Below, piece after piece: positions 33,868-40,637 of a DNA stretch of 55,271 bases (position 1 is its first letter; the number at the start of each line of letters is the position of its first letter). The notes below the pieces were generated by a model. It was not told where the DNA came from, ran no database searches, and saw only the letters and a list, made by a program, of their open reading frames with translations. A program made the translations under genes and the position numbers. Source of the stretch: a virus. The stretch lies in the IMG/VR virus record IMGVR_UViG_3300046804_000671, positions 1-55,271 of that record. One strand, 5' to 3'.

Positions 33868-34322
33868 GCCACATCGAATGCGCGTGTGCCAGTTGATCCG
33901 AACCCACCAGCGCCACGGTCAGTTTCGTCTAGCAGACCATCAACAAACTGGACCCGTTCGTATCTGGCGATTACCATCTGAGCGATGCGGTCGCCCTGAT
34001 TGATGGGGAACGGCTCGGTGCCAAAGTTCATGAGGATGACGCTGATCTCACCACGGTAGTCAGAGTCGATGGTGCCGGGGCTGTTCAGGACCATGACGCC
34101 CTTCTTGGCAGCAAGGCCTGAGCGTGACCGAATCTGGGCCTCAAGACCCACAGGAAGGCCAAGCTTGACGCCAGTAGGAACCATGACGCGCTGCCCCGGA
34201 AGCAGCACGATAACGTCCCTAGAGGCAGACACAAGGTCATACCCAGCAGACCCAGCGGTGGCACGCTCCGGGTTGGGAGGGAGCCATCCGTCTCGCTCAA
34301 TCTTCTCAATCTTTGCAAACAT
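33864..34322 (-). CDS. dut: dUTP diphosphatase (trimeric dUTPase)
   Basis: The 152-residue protein has all five dUTPase motifs: [30 protein letters not shown] and the C-terminal [10 protein letters not shown]. It converts dUTP to dUMP, limiting uracil in DNA and feeding dTMP synthesis. It lies upstream of the reductase on the same strand, though the reductase also has its own promoter. Confidence 0.95.
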   Translation of the reverse strand: MFAKIEKIERDGWLPPNPERATAGSAGYDLVSASRDVIVLLPGQRVMVPTGVKLGLPVGLEAQIRSRSGLAAKKGVMVLNSPGTIDSDYRGEISVILMNFGTEPFPINQGDRIAQMVIARYERVQFVDGLLDETDRGAGGFGSTGTRAFDVA

Positions 34323-34334
34323 ATCTCACCTATC

Positions 34335-34408
34335 TGGAGCGGGCAAAGGGATTCGAACCCTTCTCTTCAGCTTGGAAGGCTGAGGCACAGCCCCTATACC
34401 ATGCCCGC
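34335..34408 (-). tRNA. tRNA-Gly (TCC)
   Basis: Cloverleaf with acceptor GCGGGCA/TGCCCGC, anticodon loop CTTCCAA (anticodon TCC), T-loop TTCGAAT, and encoded TCCA 3' end. It sits between dUTPase and a membrane microprotein. Confidence 0.94.
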
Positions 34409-34412
34409 TGTG

Positions 34413-34529
34413 TTACATACAGAACCGAATGTGTGACAGATAGTAGAGGCCACCAATCACACACATTGCAAACAGGATGGCCGCACTAAAGATAGACCAA
34501 GCCACAATCTTTGTGATTAAGTCTTTCAT
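34413..34529 (-). CDS. 38-residue membrane microprotein
   Basis: A short frame starting at 34529, after AGGGG, encodes MKDLITKIVAW followed by one hydrophobic segment (about 8-31) and a short basic end. It would be a single-pass inner-membrane peptide. Its role is unknown. Confidence 0.55.
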   Translation of the reverse strand: MKDLITKIVAWSIFSAAILFAMCVIGGLYYLSHIRFCM

Positions 34530-34531
34530 AT

Positions 34532-34771
34532 CTACCCCTGAAAGTTAGGACGAGTAGCCAGACCACAATACCCATGAGTCTCTGACTCAATGTAGGGAGG
34601 CGGGTCAGTGCGGTAGTCACGACCATCCTCAATGATCATCATGTCATGCTTAGGATTCCAGTCAGGATTCAACTCAGGCTTCCACCTCCACATGGCGCAA
34701 CCAGAGCCAAGGCAAACATCCTTGTGAACTGGGCACGAATATGATTTAGACCTCATATCGATGATATACAT
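34532..34771 (-). CDS. Unknown Cys-containing phage protein
   Basis: The 79-residue product starts at ATG 34771, overlapping the upstream stop in TGATG, with AAGGGG before it. Four Cys (SCPVHKDVCLGSGC and GYCG) could bind metal. Function unknown. Confidence 0.55.
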   Translation of the reverse strand: MYIIDMRSKSYSCPVHKDVCLGSGCAMWRWKPELNPDWNPKHDMMIIEDGRDYRTDPPPYIESETHGYCGLATRPNFQG

Positions 34772-35103
34772 CACTTGTTCCCCTTCATGATATGCTCAGG
34801 CATCTGCATGAAACCCTTCATGGCTTCCTTCCAGATGCCCTCGATGTACGGAAGTTCCTTGTCCTGCATTACCTGAGCCATAGCCATGACGGCCTGCCTG
34901 TGGTGGGCAAGGAGAAGGTCTGTCGTGCCACGCAGGGTCTTGAGGTAGGTGTCGACGGGCTGGCCGCCCTTCTTCTCCTGCTCCTTGTAGGCGCACAGTT
35001 GCTTCCAAGTTAGGCCATCAGGCACATACTCGGACGGCTCGACGGCATACACCAGATTGCTAAGCCGCTCTACTTCCTTCTCAAGTTCTTCAATCTTGCT
35101 CAT
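34771..35103 (-). CDS. Unknown helical phage protein
   Basis: This 110-residue protein has an N-terminal heptad-like helix (EELEKEVERLSNL) and further helices to the C-terminus. It is coupled to the following gene by TGATG. No family recognised. Confidence 0.6.
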   Translation of the reverse strand: MSKIEELEKEVERLSNLVYAVEPSEYVPDGLTWKQLCAYKEQEKKGGQPVDTYLKTLRGTTDLLLAHHRQAVMAMAQVMQDKELPYIEGIWKEAMKGFMQMPEHIMKGNK

Positions 35104-35117
35104 GCTTCACCTGTAGT

Positions 35118-35207
35118 TGGCGGAAGGGGCGCGATTCGAACGCGCGGTGCAGTTTCCCACACGCTAGTTTTCAAGACTAGAGCCTTAAACCACTCGGCCA
35201 CCCTTCC
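35118..35207 (-). tRNA. tRNA-Ser (TGA)
   Basis: A 90-nt type II tRNA: acceptor GGAAGGG/CCCTTCC, anticodon loop CTTGAAA (anticodon TGA), a long variable arm, T-loop TTCGAAT and encoded GCCA. Its 5' base overlaps the stop codon of the next gene. Confidence 0.94.
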
Positions 35208-35452
35208 TAGTTGCAAATGAATCCGTTGCCAATCTTGGCGCAGGACTTACGCTCACCCAGAAAATACACACCACCAAAGTTAGTGATGCTCTCTCCGGTT
35301 GTATAAGTACTCGTCGTGGTTCCATCAGTGGTCACGCCACTCGGGAATGTCGGTGAGTAGATCGGATACTCCTGCCCTCTAACTTCCCTGAATGTAATCA
35401 GTGAAATCATAAGGACAATAAACCCGAACACAAGCCAGCTAAACCAGTTCAT
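35207..35452 (-). CDS. Small exported or membrane-anchored protein
   Basis: This 81-residue protein starts at 35452 (MNWFSWLVFGFIV) with one hydrophobic segment at about 2-22. A Thr-rich extracytoplasmic part and two Cys near the C-terminus follow. The segment could be a signal peptide or anchor. The stop TAG shares one base with tRNA-Ser. Ribosome-binding site is weak. Confidence 0.5.
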   Translation of the reverse strand: MNWFSWLVFGFIVLMISLITFREVRGQEYPIYSPTFPSGVTTDGTTTSTYTTGESITNFGGVYFLGERKSCAKIGNGFICN

Positions 35453-35624
35453 GTGTCTTCTTCTTTCTGTAGAGCCAAGTGGTATGCAGGGCACGCACAC
35501 TTGTATGTGTATAGAAAGGTTCAGGCATGTACATCGGAGGCATGTACTGGTTCAACAGTACTGCCTCGATGAACTTGGCTGGAGTGATGTCCTTAAGACG
35601 CACTGAACTGGTCCTTGTAGACAT
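35439..35624 (-). CDS. Unknown small phage protein
   Basis: The 61-residue product begins MSTRTSSVRLKDITPAKFIEAV and has a Met/Pro-rich centre (YMPPMYMPEPFY). Start is uncertain: ATG 35624 has GGAGG only two bases before it, and TTG 35636 has none. It overlaps both neighbours. Confidence 0.45.
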   Translation of the reverse strand: MSTRTSSVRLKDITPAKFIEAVLLNQYMPPMYMPEPFYTHTSVRALHTTWLYRKKKTHELV

Positions 35625-35811
35625 GACCTCCAGCAATCAGAAGCATCTGGAAGACGTTGCCATGTGACTCGGAGTTGATGGAGTACGCCATCTCACCATC
35701 CTTTGTCAAGGCAATAACAACGAACTCCTCGTATTCTTCCTTCAGCCTGTCGATAACACTGGAGGGAATCTTGCCAGACTTCTTGCTCATCTTAACAACG
35801 TTGTCGCTCAC
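35593..35811 (-). CDS. Conserved small phage protein (MSDNVV type)
   Basis: Start GTG 35811 with GGAGGG 4-5 bases before it gives a 72-residue protein beginning MSDNVVKMSKKSGK, a common phage small-protein opening. Helix ERLKEEYEEF-like and a beta hairpin follow. The longer frame from 35838 lies within the upstream gene. Confidence 0.6.
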   Translation of the reverse strand: MSDNVVKMSKKSGKIPSSVIDRLKEEYEEFVVIALTKDGEMAYSINSESHGNVFQMLLIAGGHVYKDQFSAS

Positions 35812-35812
35812 A

Positions 35813-36052
35813 TCACCCTCCAAGTTTCTTTTGTACAAGCCAAGCTATCTTATCTAGGCACAGCTTGCCAAGTCTTTCCTTTGTGTATCCAGAATAACCA
35901 TAATCATCACTGGTGTCTATAGTATGAGGATACACATTAATTCTCCAACCTTCTTGCTTAGAATATGATACATCTACAAGATCATAATCTTTTGAGGTTT
36001 TTACGAGATTAAGAAGTTTGTCAAGCTGTTCAGTGTCGTCTTTACTAAGCAT
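35813..36052 (-). CDS. Unknown acidic phage protein
   Basis: The 79-residue protein starts at ATG 36052, GGAG lying 6-7 bases before it. The N-terminus is helical and acidic, and the rest has YTKERLGKLCLDKIAW. It lies between tRNA-Arg and the MSDNVV-type gene. Function unknown. Confidence 0.55.
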   Translation of the reverse strand: MLSKDDTEQLDKLLNLVKTSKDYDLVDVSYSKQEGWRINVYPHTIDTSDDYGYSGYTKERLGKLCLDKIAWLVQKKLGG

Positions 36053-36068
36053 GTCAGACTCCAGCAAT

Positions 36069-36145
36069 TGGCGTGCCCGACTGGACTTGAACCAGTAACC
36101 CTCAGCTTAGAAGGCTGATGCTCTTTCCAGTTGAGCTACGGGCAC
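36069..36145 (-). tRNA. tRNA-Arg (TCT)
   Basis: Acceptor GTGCCCG/CGGGCAC, D-arm GCTC/GAGC, anticodon loop CTTCTAA (anticodon TCT), T-loop TTCAAGT and encoded GCCA. Confidence 0.94.
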
Positions 36146-36153
36146 TAGACAAT

Positions 36154-36228
36154 TGGTGCTGGGTGAGGGATTCGAACCCCCAACCTTGGCCTTACAAAGA
36201 CCCTGCACTACCGTTGTGCTAACCCAGC
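36154..36228 (-). tRNA. tRNA-Thr (TGT)
   Basis: Acceptor GCTGGGT/ACCCAGC is perfect, D-arm GCAC/GTGC, anticodon loop TTTGTAA (anticodon TGT), T-loop TTCGAAT and encoded ACCA. The anticodon stem has a G-A mismatch at its outer pair. The stop of the upstream DUF3310 gene lies in its 5' acceptor. Confidence 0.88.
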
Positions 36229-36626
36229 GAATCAGAACCATTTGGATATCCAAGCATGGCCTTGGATTCAAGTTCTTTCCTCTTCTCCTCATCCATTTTA
36301 TATCTGAGGAACATATTCTTTTGATCAATCCACGCCTGATGTGCTGTGGCAGCAGTAATGGAGAACGGAGAAGCGTCAGCCTGATTCTTGCCATCGAGAG
36401 CGTTGGCAACCTTGGAGGCGATGCGGGCTTCCTCCTTCTCGATGGCCTTCTTCAAATACCAAGAGGCCTTCTTCAAGTCCTCAAGATGGCTTCCCTTGTA
36501 CGGTGCGCGAGCAACATACTTAATGACATTACCGCAAGCGAAGTCAAGGTTCCATGCTTCGATGAAGTCATAGACCTCGATGCTGCCAGCGGTGTAGTGT
36601 CTAGGATGGTTGATCTTGTCAGACAT
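36219..36626 (-). CDS. DUF3310 protein (T7 gp1.7-like)
   Basis: The first 65 residues show the DUF3310 pattern: INHPRHYTAG..EVYDFIEAW and VIKYVARAPYKG...EDLKKASWYLKKAIE. In T7, gp1.7 has been described as a nucleotide kinase. The C-terminal half is unrelated and helical. The 3' end overlaps tRNA-Thr by 10 bases. Confidence 0.8.
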   Translation of the reverse strand: MSDKINHPRHYTAGSIEVYDFIEAWNLDFACGNVIKYVARAPYKGSHLEDLKKASWYLKKAIEKEEARIASKVANALDGKNQADASPFSITAATAHQAWIDQKNMFLRYKMDEEKRKELESKAMLGYPNGSDSLG

Positions 36627-36634
36627 GATAGCAC

Positions 36635-36739
36635 CTAAAGAATAGCGCAGACGAAAATGCCAAGGCAGAACGCGGTGATGCAGTTGGAGATAGTGTTGGA
36701 GACTTCAGCCTTCCAACCAATCTTGTCGTAATCCTTCAT
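36635..36739 (-). CDS. 34-residue membrane microprotein
   Basis: A short frame with AAGGTG upstream and start at 36739 encodes MKDYDKIGWKAEVSNTISNC and then a hydrophobic tail to the C-terminus. It overlaps the stop of the previous gene by 4 bases. Role unknown. Confidence 0.5.
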   Translation of the reverse strand: MKDYDKIGWKAEVSNTISNCITAFCLGIFVCAIL

Positions 36740-37131
36740 GCGGCACCTTGCTGTTCGTTGCAAGCCAAGAAATACATATCGATGATGTCAATCATCTTCT
36801 GTCTCCTGAACGTGACATTGCTGTCAGGCATCAATGAATCATACAGCCTGACGAAGTAAGACAGGCCCATCGTAGACACGTTGTCCTTGTTGAGTCCGAC
36901 CAGCAAACCATTGGTCACGGCATGCGACAGTCCACCAAGCATAACGTTCATGGCTATATCAGCCCAGTTCGTATTGACTCCCTGAAGTCCGAACGAATCT
37001 GTTCGAACTTCATTATAGCCTTCTGGTTTGTCTTCAATTCTGACCGGCTCTTTACTCCGCAGAACTTTCTTACCGCCTTTGCCGCTTCGTCCTCGGACTG
37101 CCCGCTTGACAGTTTTTCTTTCACGAGCCAT
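36736..37131 (-). CDS. Unknown protein with a highly basic N-terminus
   Basis: This 131-residue protein has about 27 basic N-terminal residues followed by a helical body (ADIAMNVMLGGLSHAVTNG and on). Its first about 59 codons overlap the upstream gene out of frame. Start ATG 37131 has AAAGG 8 bases before it; an internal start at 36951, just past the upstream stop, lacks a ribosome-binding site. Confidence 0.5.
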   Translation of the reverse strand: MARERKTVKRAVRGRSGKGGKKVLRSKEPVRIEDKPEGYNEVRTDSFGLQGVNTNWADIAMNVMLGGLSHAVTNGLLVGLNKDNVSTMGLSYFVRLYDSLMPDSNVTFRRQKMIDIIDMYFLACNEQQGAA

Positions 37132-37397
37132 TGTTGAAACCTTTCATTCCTGCATAGGGCGGCTGCCGATCTGTGTGCCCGCTCACCCATCTCCATTAGG
37201 TAAGGTTTCTGCACAGAGCCATCGTCAGACATCTGGACTGCTGCGACCATGAAGATACCACCGATCTTCATATCAAGCAGGATATCAGTCACATCATCGG
37301 GTGCTACAACAAGCGTGATCTTTGCGGTCTTGTCAGCGTTAGGCTCAATCGAAGTTAGTAGTGCTTCGAATCGGTAAGCTGATTCCGAAATGCTCAT
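36954..37397 (-). CDS. Unknown phage protein
   Basis: The 147-residue product starts at 37397 with GGAGG about 9 bases before it. The N-terminal half is beta rich (AKITLVVAPDDVTDILLDMK), with a helical C-terminal half (VRKFCGVKSRSELKTNQKA). It overlaps the HNH gene by 53 bases and the next gene by 178 bases. Confidence 0.55.
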   Translation of the reverse strand: MSISESAYRFEALLTSIEPNADKTAKITLVVAPDDVTDILLDMKIGGIFMVAAVQMSDDGSVQKPYLMEMGERAHRSAAALCRNERFQQWLVKEKLSSGQSEDEAAKAVRKFCGVKSRSELKTNQKAIMKFEQIRSDFRESIRTGLI

Positions 37398-37650
37398 TGA
37401 GAAAATCCTCCGGGTTGACACCCTGAAGTTCCCACCATAGACGCTCATCTCCATTAGCATGCAGATCCATATGGTGCGTGCGGCACAGCGGAACTGTATA
37501 CTTGTCGTCAACCTTCATTGCCATTGCCTTGGGTTGAGCGAACGTGAGGTGATGAGCGTCTACGGTGGTAGTTCTACATATGAGACAGGGAAAGCTACGC
37601 ACCCGCCTCATATGTAGTTTGCTTCTAGACCGACGATCTTTCCTTATCAA
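37345..37650 (-). CDS. HNH nuclease, YbcO/DUF968-like
   Basis: This 101-residue protein has CxxC (C22, C25), H33-H34 and CxxHH (C56, H59, H60), a zinc-stabilised HNH layout as in YbcO/DUF968 proteins. Its place next to SSB, ERF and RusA genes suggests recombination or repair. Start TTG 37650 overlaps the SSB stop as TTGA; a later ATG at 37611 is possible. Confidence 0.65.
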   Translation of the reverse strand: MIRKDRRSRSKLHMRRVRSFPCLICRTTTVDAHHLTFAQPKAMAMKVDDKYTVPLCRTHHMDLHANGDERLWWELQGVNPEDFLNEHFGISLPIRSTTNFD

Positions 37651-37904
37651 AATGGAACGTCATCGTCGTTGGTAGAAGCACGCTGCCCGCCACTGTTGTT
37701 GCTCTTCTCATAGGGGGCAGACACACGAAGGCTGATGTACTTGCTACCAGCCTTCGAAGTCTTGAGCCAGCCAGCAAGCTGAATCTTCTCAGCCCCGCTC
37801 TGGACAAGATCGATCAGTTCCTTGTCAACGTCAATGTTCCCGTTGTAGTCGGGAGCCTTGTCGTTGCGCTTTTGCTTAACCTTGAACAATGCACCAAACG
37901 GCAT
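37647..37904 (-). CDS. SSB-like protein with DDDVPF acidic tip
   Basis: The 85-residue protein has a compact beta domain (IQLAGWLKTSKAGSKYISLR) and ends in STNDDDVPF, matching the SSB C-terminal tip that docks repair partners. It is shorter than bacterial SSB and closer to small DUF736-like proteins. It lies 9 bases after ERF, with AGGAG before the ATG. It probably coats ssDNA during ERF annealing. Confidence 0.65.
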   Translation of the reverse strand: MPFGALFKVKQKRNDKAPDYNGNIDVDKELIDLVQSGAEKIQLAGWLKTSKAGSKYISLRVSAPYEKSNNSGGQRASTNDDDVPF

Positions 37905-37913
37905 ATCAATCTC

Positions 37914-38639
37914 CTAGAGTTCGCTCTTACGCTTCTTGAGGTACTCAAGAGCCTCGTTGAACAAGGCTTCGTTATTATTCTTCAGGTAGTCGATGGCCTT
38001 CTTGTTGTTGGCCTCTCGATACCAATCGTTCAATTCATCCTTGGACCGCGCCATGTCGGCGCACATCTTGACTGCCTTGAGAAGAACCTCGCACGACTTC
38101 TCTTGCGTGTCAAGCTTCGGAAGCGGCGGAAGCTCATCATCTTCCTGCTTCTTGGCATGCTTGTGGTTCTCGTCCTTCTCAGGATCGTCGCCAGTGGCAA
38201 GGCTGAACAGCTTGAGTAGTGCGTACTTTGACGCACCAGTCATAGCCTTGTAGATACCCTTGTCACCAACGCCGTTGCGGTTCTTGTCATTCCCTGCGGC
38301 AGCGACATTGAACTCGATGAAGTCACCGCTGACATGATACAGGCGGTAGTTCACGATGATGTTCGTGTTGCCGTGCTGATCCTGATTCACAGTGTCAACA
38401 TGAGGAATAAGCATAAGTCCATTCGCAACCATGTGGGGACGAACGGATTCAACAACATCAGCCTCAGTAGCATAGTCGTAACCATGGAAATCGTTACGGC
38501 CAGTCTTCGCCACCATCCCCGTCGCCTTCATGACGTTGAGGATCGCCTGAAATAGAGGCTTGGTACTGGGAGCAGAACTGGGAAACTGAACAGTAGTTCC
38601 CTTCGCATCTGACGTTTCGTCCGTGACGGAGTTGGACAT
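37914..38639 (-). CDS. erf: ERF-family single-strand annealing protein
   Basis: The 241-residue protein matches ERF: LFQAILNVMKATG, DYATEADVVESVRPHMVANGL, YRLYHVSGDF and the signature KYALLKLFSLATGDDPE. It anneals ssDNA in phage recombination. Starts at 38639 (AGGA 4-5 upstream) and 38666 (AAGGA 8 upstream) are both possible. The N-terminal about 30 residues are disordered and overlap the nuclease gene. Confidence 0.88.
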   Translation of the reverse strand: MSNSVTDETSDAKGTTVQFPSSAPSTKPLFQAILNVMKATGMVAKTGRNDFHGYDYATEADVVESVRPHMVANGLMLIPHVDTVNQDQHGNTNIIVNYRLYHVSGDFIEFNVAAAGNDKNRNGVGDKGIYKAMTGASKYALLKLFSLATGDDPEKDENHKHAKKQEDDELPPLPKLDTQEKSCEVLLKAVKMCADMARSKDELNDWYREANNKKAIDYLKNNNEALFNEALEYLKKRKSEL

Positions 38640-39387
38640 AGCTTCCTGCTTTCGACTCGCTGACATCTTCAGCTTCCTTTCTGCTGTTACAAAGCTTTAT
38701 AGCACGCTTGTACTTTGGATGCAATACTGCATACTTGGTTTCTGTACTCCACATATCCTCCGCTGTACAGAGGTAGTTCTCTGTGGCAATGGTATGGAAT
38801 GCAACTCTACGCTTGATGTACTCATCTCTAGTCTCAAAAGACCAGAGAGTAATTGGAATCTTTACTATAGGAGCCTTAGGATAGTTGTACTCACCAACCT
38901 TCCTGCGGTTCCAGTCCCTGACTATAGCATAAATCTCAAGTCCGTCAACAGTCACGCCCTTCTCTTTTTCAACAAGCCAAGCGTAACAATTGAGTTGACG
39001 TTCCCATTCCTTCTTGCCTGCCATGACAGAGTATGCCGAGGTGAACTTGTAGTCACCAATGACATTCCTGCCATCGCTAGTGCGCTGCATGTCGATGCCG
39101 CCGCTGATGGTGATGTCTCCAACACGGGAGAATACTCGCTCTTCAGCACGCTCGGTGCCGTCCGTGTGTGTCTCTGCAATAAGATGCAGCGCAGATCCGA
39201 CGAGCCTCCAGATTTCTTCCGACAAGTCTGTGGTGATTTCATCTGCATGCTTCTCTTTCAGCTTGACAATCCTAGGACTATCTATAAGCTGCGTGATGGA
39301 CATATCAGACTTTCCACGGCTATAAGAAAACCGCTTCACGGCGTTCATAAGAGACTGTGGCAAGTCATACTTGTTGGTGATCGGCAT
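38494..39387 (-). CDS. PD-(D/E)XK exonuclease (Cas4/RecB-like)
   Basis: The 297-residue protein has GSALHLIAE, GGIDMQ, the DYK active-site motif in VIGDYKFTSAY, QLNCYAWLVE, and a late Cys set (first Cys about 261, then YCSVSQFCSQY). It would resect DNA for ERF. Start at 39387 shares a CATG with the divergent RusA start; earlier in-frame starts (39507, GTG 39534) lie inside RusA. Its Cys cluster is encoded in the overlap with ERF. Confidence 0.75.
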   Translation of the reverse strand: MPITNKYDLPQSLMNAVKRFSYSRGKSDMSITQLIDSPRIVKLKEKHADEITTDLSEEIWRLVGSALHLIAETHTDGTERAEERVFSRVGDITISGGIDMQRTSDGRNVIGDYKFTSAYSVMAGKKEWERQLNCYAWLVEKEKGVTVDGLEIYAIVRDWNRRKVGEYNYPKAPIVKIPITLWSFETRDEYIKRRVAFHTIATENYLCTAEDMWSTETKYAVLHPKYKRAIKLCNSRKEAEDVSESKAGSYVQLRHGRNVRCEGNYCSVSQFCSQYQASISGDPQRHEGDGDGGEDWP

Positions 39388-39871
39388 GTCATACACTCTC
39401 ACGAAAAAGGACGGACTGTCAACAGTCTCGTTTGAAATTCTTGGAGAGCCTGCATCGAAGGCAAACAGCAGGCGTCTCGTATACTTCGGTAAGCGACCAG
39501 CCTTCATCAAGTCCAACAAGGCAAGATCATACACTGAATCGTTCAGGAGTCAATGTCCAAATCTGGACATTCCAATATCCGGGGATGTAATAGTTACAAT
39601 AAATATCTGGTACGCATCACGCCGCCCGGACTTGGATGAATCAATTATCCTAGATGCAATGCAAGGTCTTATCTATGTCAACGACAGACAAGTCAAAGTC
39701 AAGCACATCTACTGGCATCTCGACAAGGACAACCCGAGATCGCAGATTTGCGTACAGGAAATTTGTTCAGTCACTCCTGATAGGAAGCGTCGAGGACATG
39801 AAGAAGAACAAGAAGATGGAAATAGAAGCGGTAAAGTGGTTGGCAGGAGAAAGCGCGGGAGAGATACTTGA
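39386..39871 (+). CDS. rusA: RusA-like Holliday junction resolvase
   Basis: The 161-residue protein has FEILGEPASKANSRRL and the acidic core RPDLDESIILDAMQGLIYVND, the active-site pattern of RusA. The C-terminal 45 residues are charged and probably disordered. ATG 39386 follows GGTGAT. It belongs with the ERF/nuclease cassette, though on the opposite strand. Confidence 0.8.
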   Translation: MSYTLTKKDGLSTVSFEILGEPASKANSRRLVYFGKRPAFIKSNKARSYTESFRSQCPNLDIPISGDVIVTINIWYASRRPDLDESIILDAMQGLIYVNDRQVKVKHIYWHLDKDNPRSQICVQEICSVTPDRKRRGHEEEQEDGNRSGKVVGRRKRGRDT

Positions 39872-40010
39872 TGACGTAGAGATTAACAGGAAGGAAGTAT
39901 TGACGATCCTGAAATCAATCGTCACCAAGGATGGATTAGAGAAAAGATTCTATATTAGCAAACTAGAAAAGCTTATCAATGAAACACTTGAGGATCGCGA
40001 AGATGTCTGA
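39798..40010 (+). CDS. Unknown small helical phage protein
   Basis: A 70-residue frame from ATG 39798 (MKKNKKMEIEAVKWLAGESA) is all helical and Lys/Glu rich. It overlaps the disordered RusA tail. Start could also be 39816. It is coupled to the next gene by an 8-base overlap. Function unknown. Confidence 0.5.
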   Translation: MKKNKKMEIEAVKWLAGESAGEILDDVEINRKEVLTILKSIVTKDGLEKRFYISKLEKLINETLEDREDV

Positions 40011-40224
40011 CAAGAACTCATACCCGCCTAGAGTTCCCACTAGAGATATGATCAAGCACGGCATGAAGCACTGGGATAAGGTTAAGGGTCTATCTACAGA
40101 AGTTAATATGCTACAGGCATGGATCGCCATGCATGACTACTGGATGAGGGTCGAGCAGTTCAGAGTCAAGGAACAAGAACTTGCGGAACTGGACGGTCGT
40201 AGACCCCCATATGTAGTACGTTGA
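40003..40224 (+). CDS. Unknown small helical phage protein
   Basis: This 73-residue protein starts at 40003 (MSDKNSYPPRVPTRDM) with GAGG about 9 bases before it. The body is helical (VNMLQAWIAMHDYWMRVEQF) and the end is PPYVVR. Its last codons overlap a promoter -35. Function unknown. Confidence 0.55.
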   Translation: MSDKNSYPPRVPTRDMIKHGMKHWDKVKGLSTEVNMLQAWIAMHDYWMRVEQFRVKEQELAELDGRRPPYVVR

Positions 40225-40249
40225 TTCCTAGCGTCAAATCAGTTACAAT
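40221..40249 (+). promoter_or_regulatory. Candidate sigma70 promoter for the non-coding region
   Basis: TTGATT (40221-40226) and TACAAT (40244-40249) are separated by 17 bases, matching consensus at 4 and 5 of 6. Transcription would start near 40256, at the base of the first predicted stem of the structured region. Confidence 0.5.
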
Positions 40250-40255
40250 GTACTC

Positions 40256-40620
40256 TTGTTGTTGAGGGTGGTTGGCTTGCTTCCCTCATTAGATTGATTG
40301 CAGGCCCCCGGTCTTGGGTGTTCTCCCGTGCCAAGAACATCAAACAACAGCGGCTCTGGTGTGCCATTCCATCCGCGACCTATACGATGCCGGGATATCC
40401 CGGTCATGGTGACGAACAGATATTCATTCCATCAGGTGTGACTGCCTGACTATTGAGTGTTTGCCTACAGCCTAAAAAATGTAGGGGTGGTTGCCAGTTT
40501 GGTAGACTGGCAAGGACGTAAGTCCGAAGGATAACAAGTACCCGGAGCATTGCTCTCCCCCTAGTCAGGGGCTTCTGGTTGGTCCCAATGACCATATCGG
40601 AAGGTGGGAAAGGCGATAGC
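40256..40620 (+). ncRNA. Candidate large structured RNA
   Basis: About 365 bases without a credible gene hold many stems. P1 TGTTGTT/AACAACA (40257-40263/40343-40349) encloses GAGGG/CCCTC (40264-40268/40283-40287) and TCTTGG/CCAAGA (40312-40317/40331-40336). Then come a palindrome CCGGGATATCCCGG (40390-40403), a 6-bp hairpin (40464-40485), an 8-bp stem TTGCCAGT/ACTGGCAA (40491-40513), an abutting GGAC-GTAA-GTCC GNRA hairpin (40514-40525) and CCCCT-AGTC-AGGGG (40558-40571). It may be a free RNA or a long leader of the methyltransferase. No known class recognised. Confidence 0.55.
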
Positions 40621-40637
40621 TATGTCTGGAGAGTTGC

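Noticed and set aside
40488-40540. tRNA-like element in the structured region
   Set aside because: The stems do not form a cloverleaf, and no T-loop TTCGA/anticodon arrangement is present.
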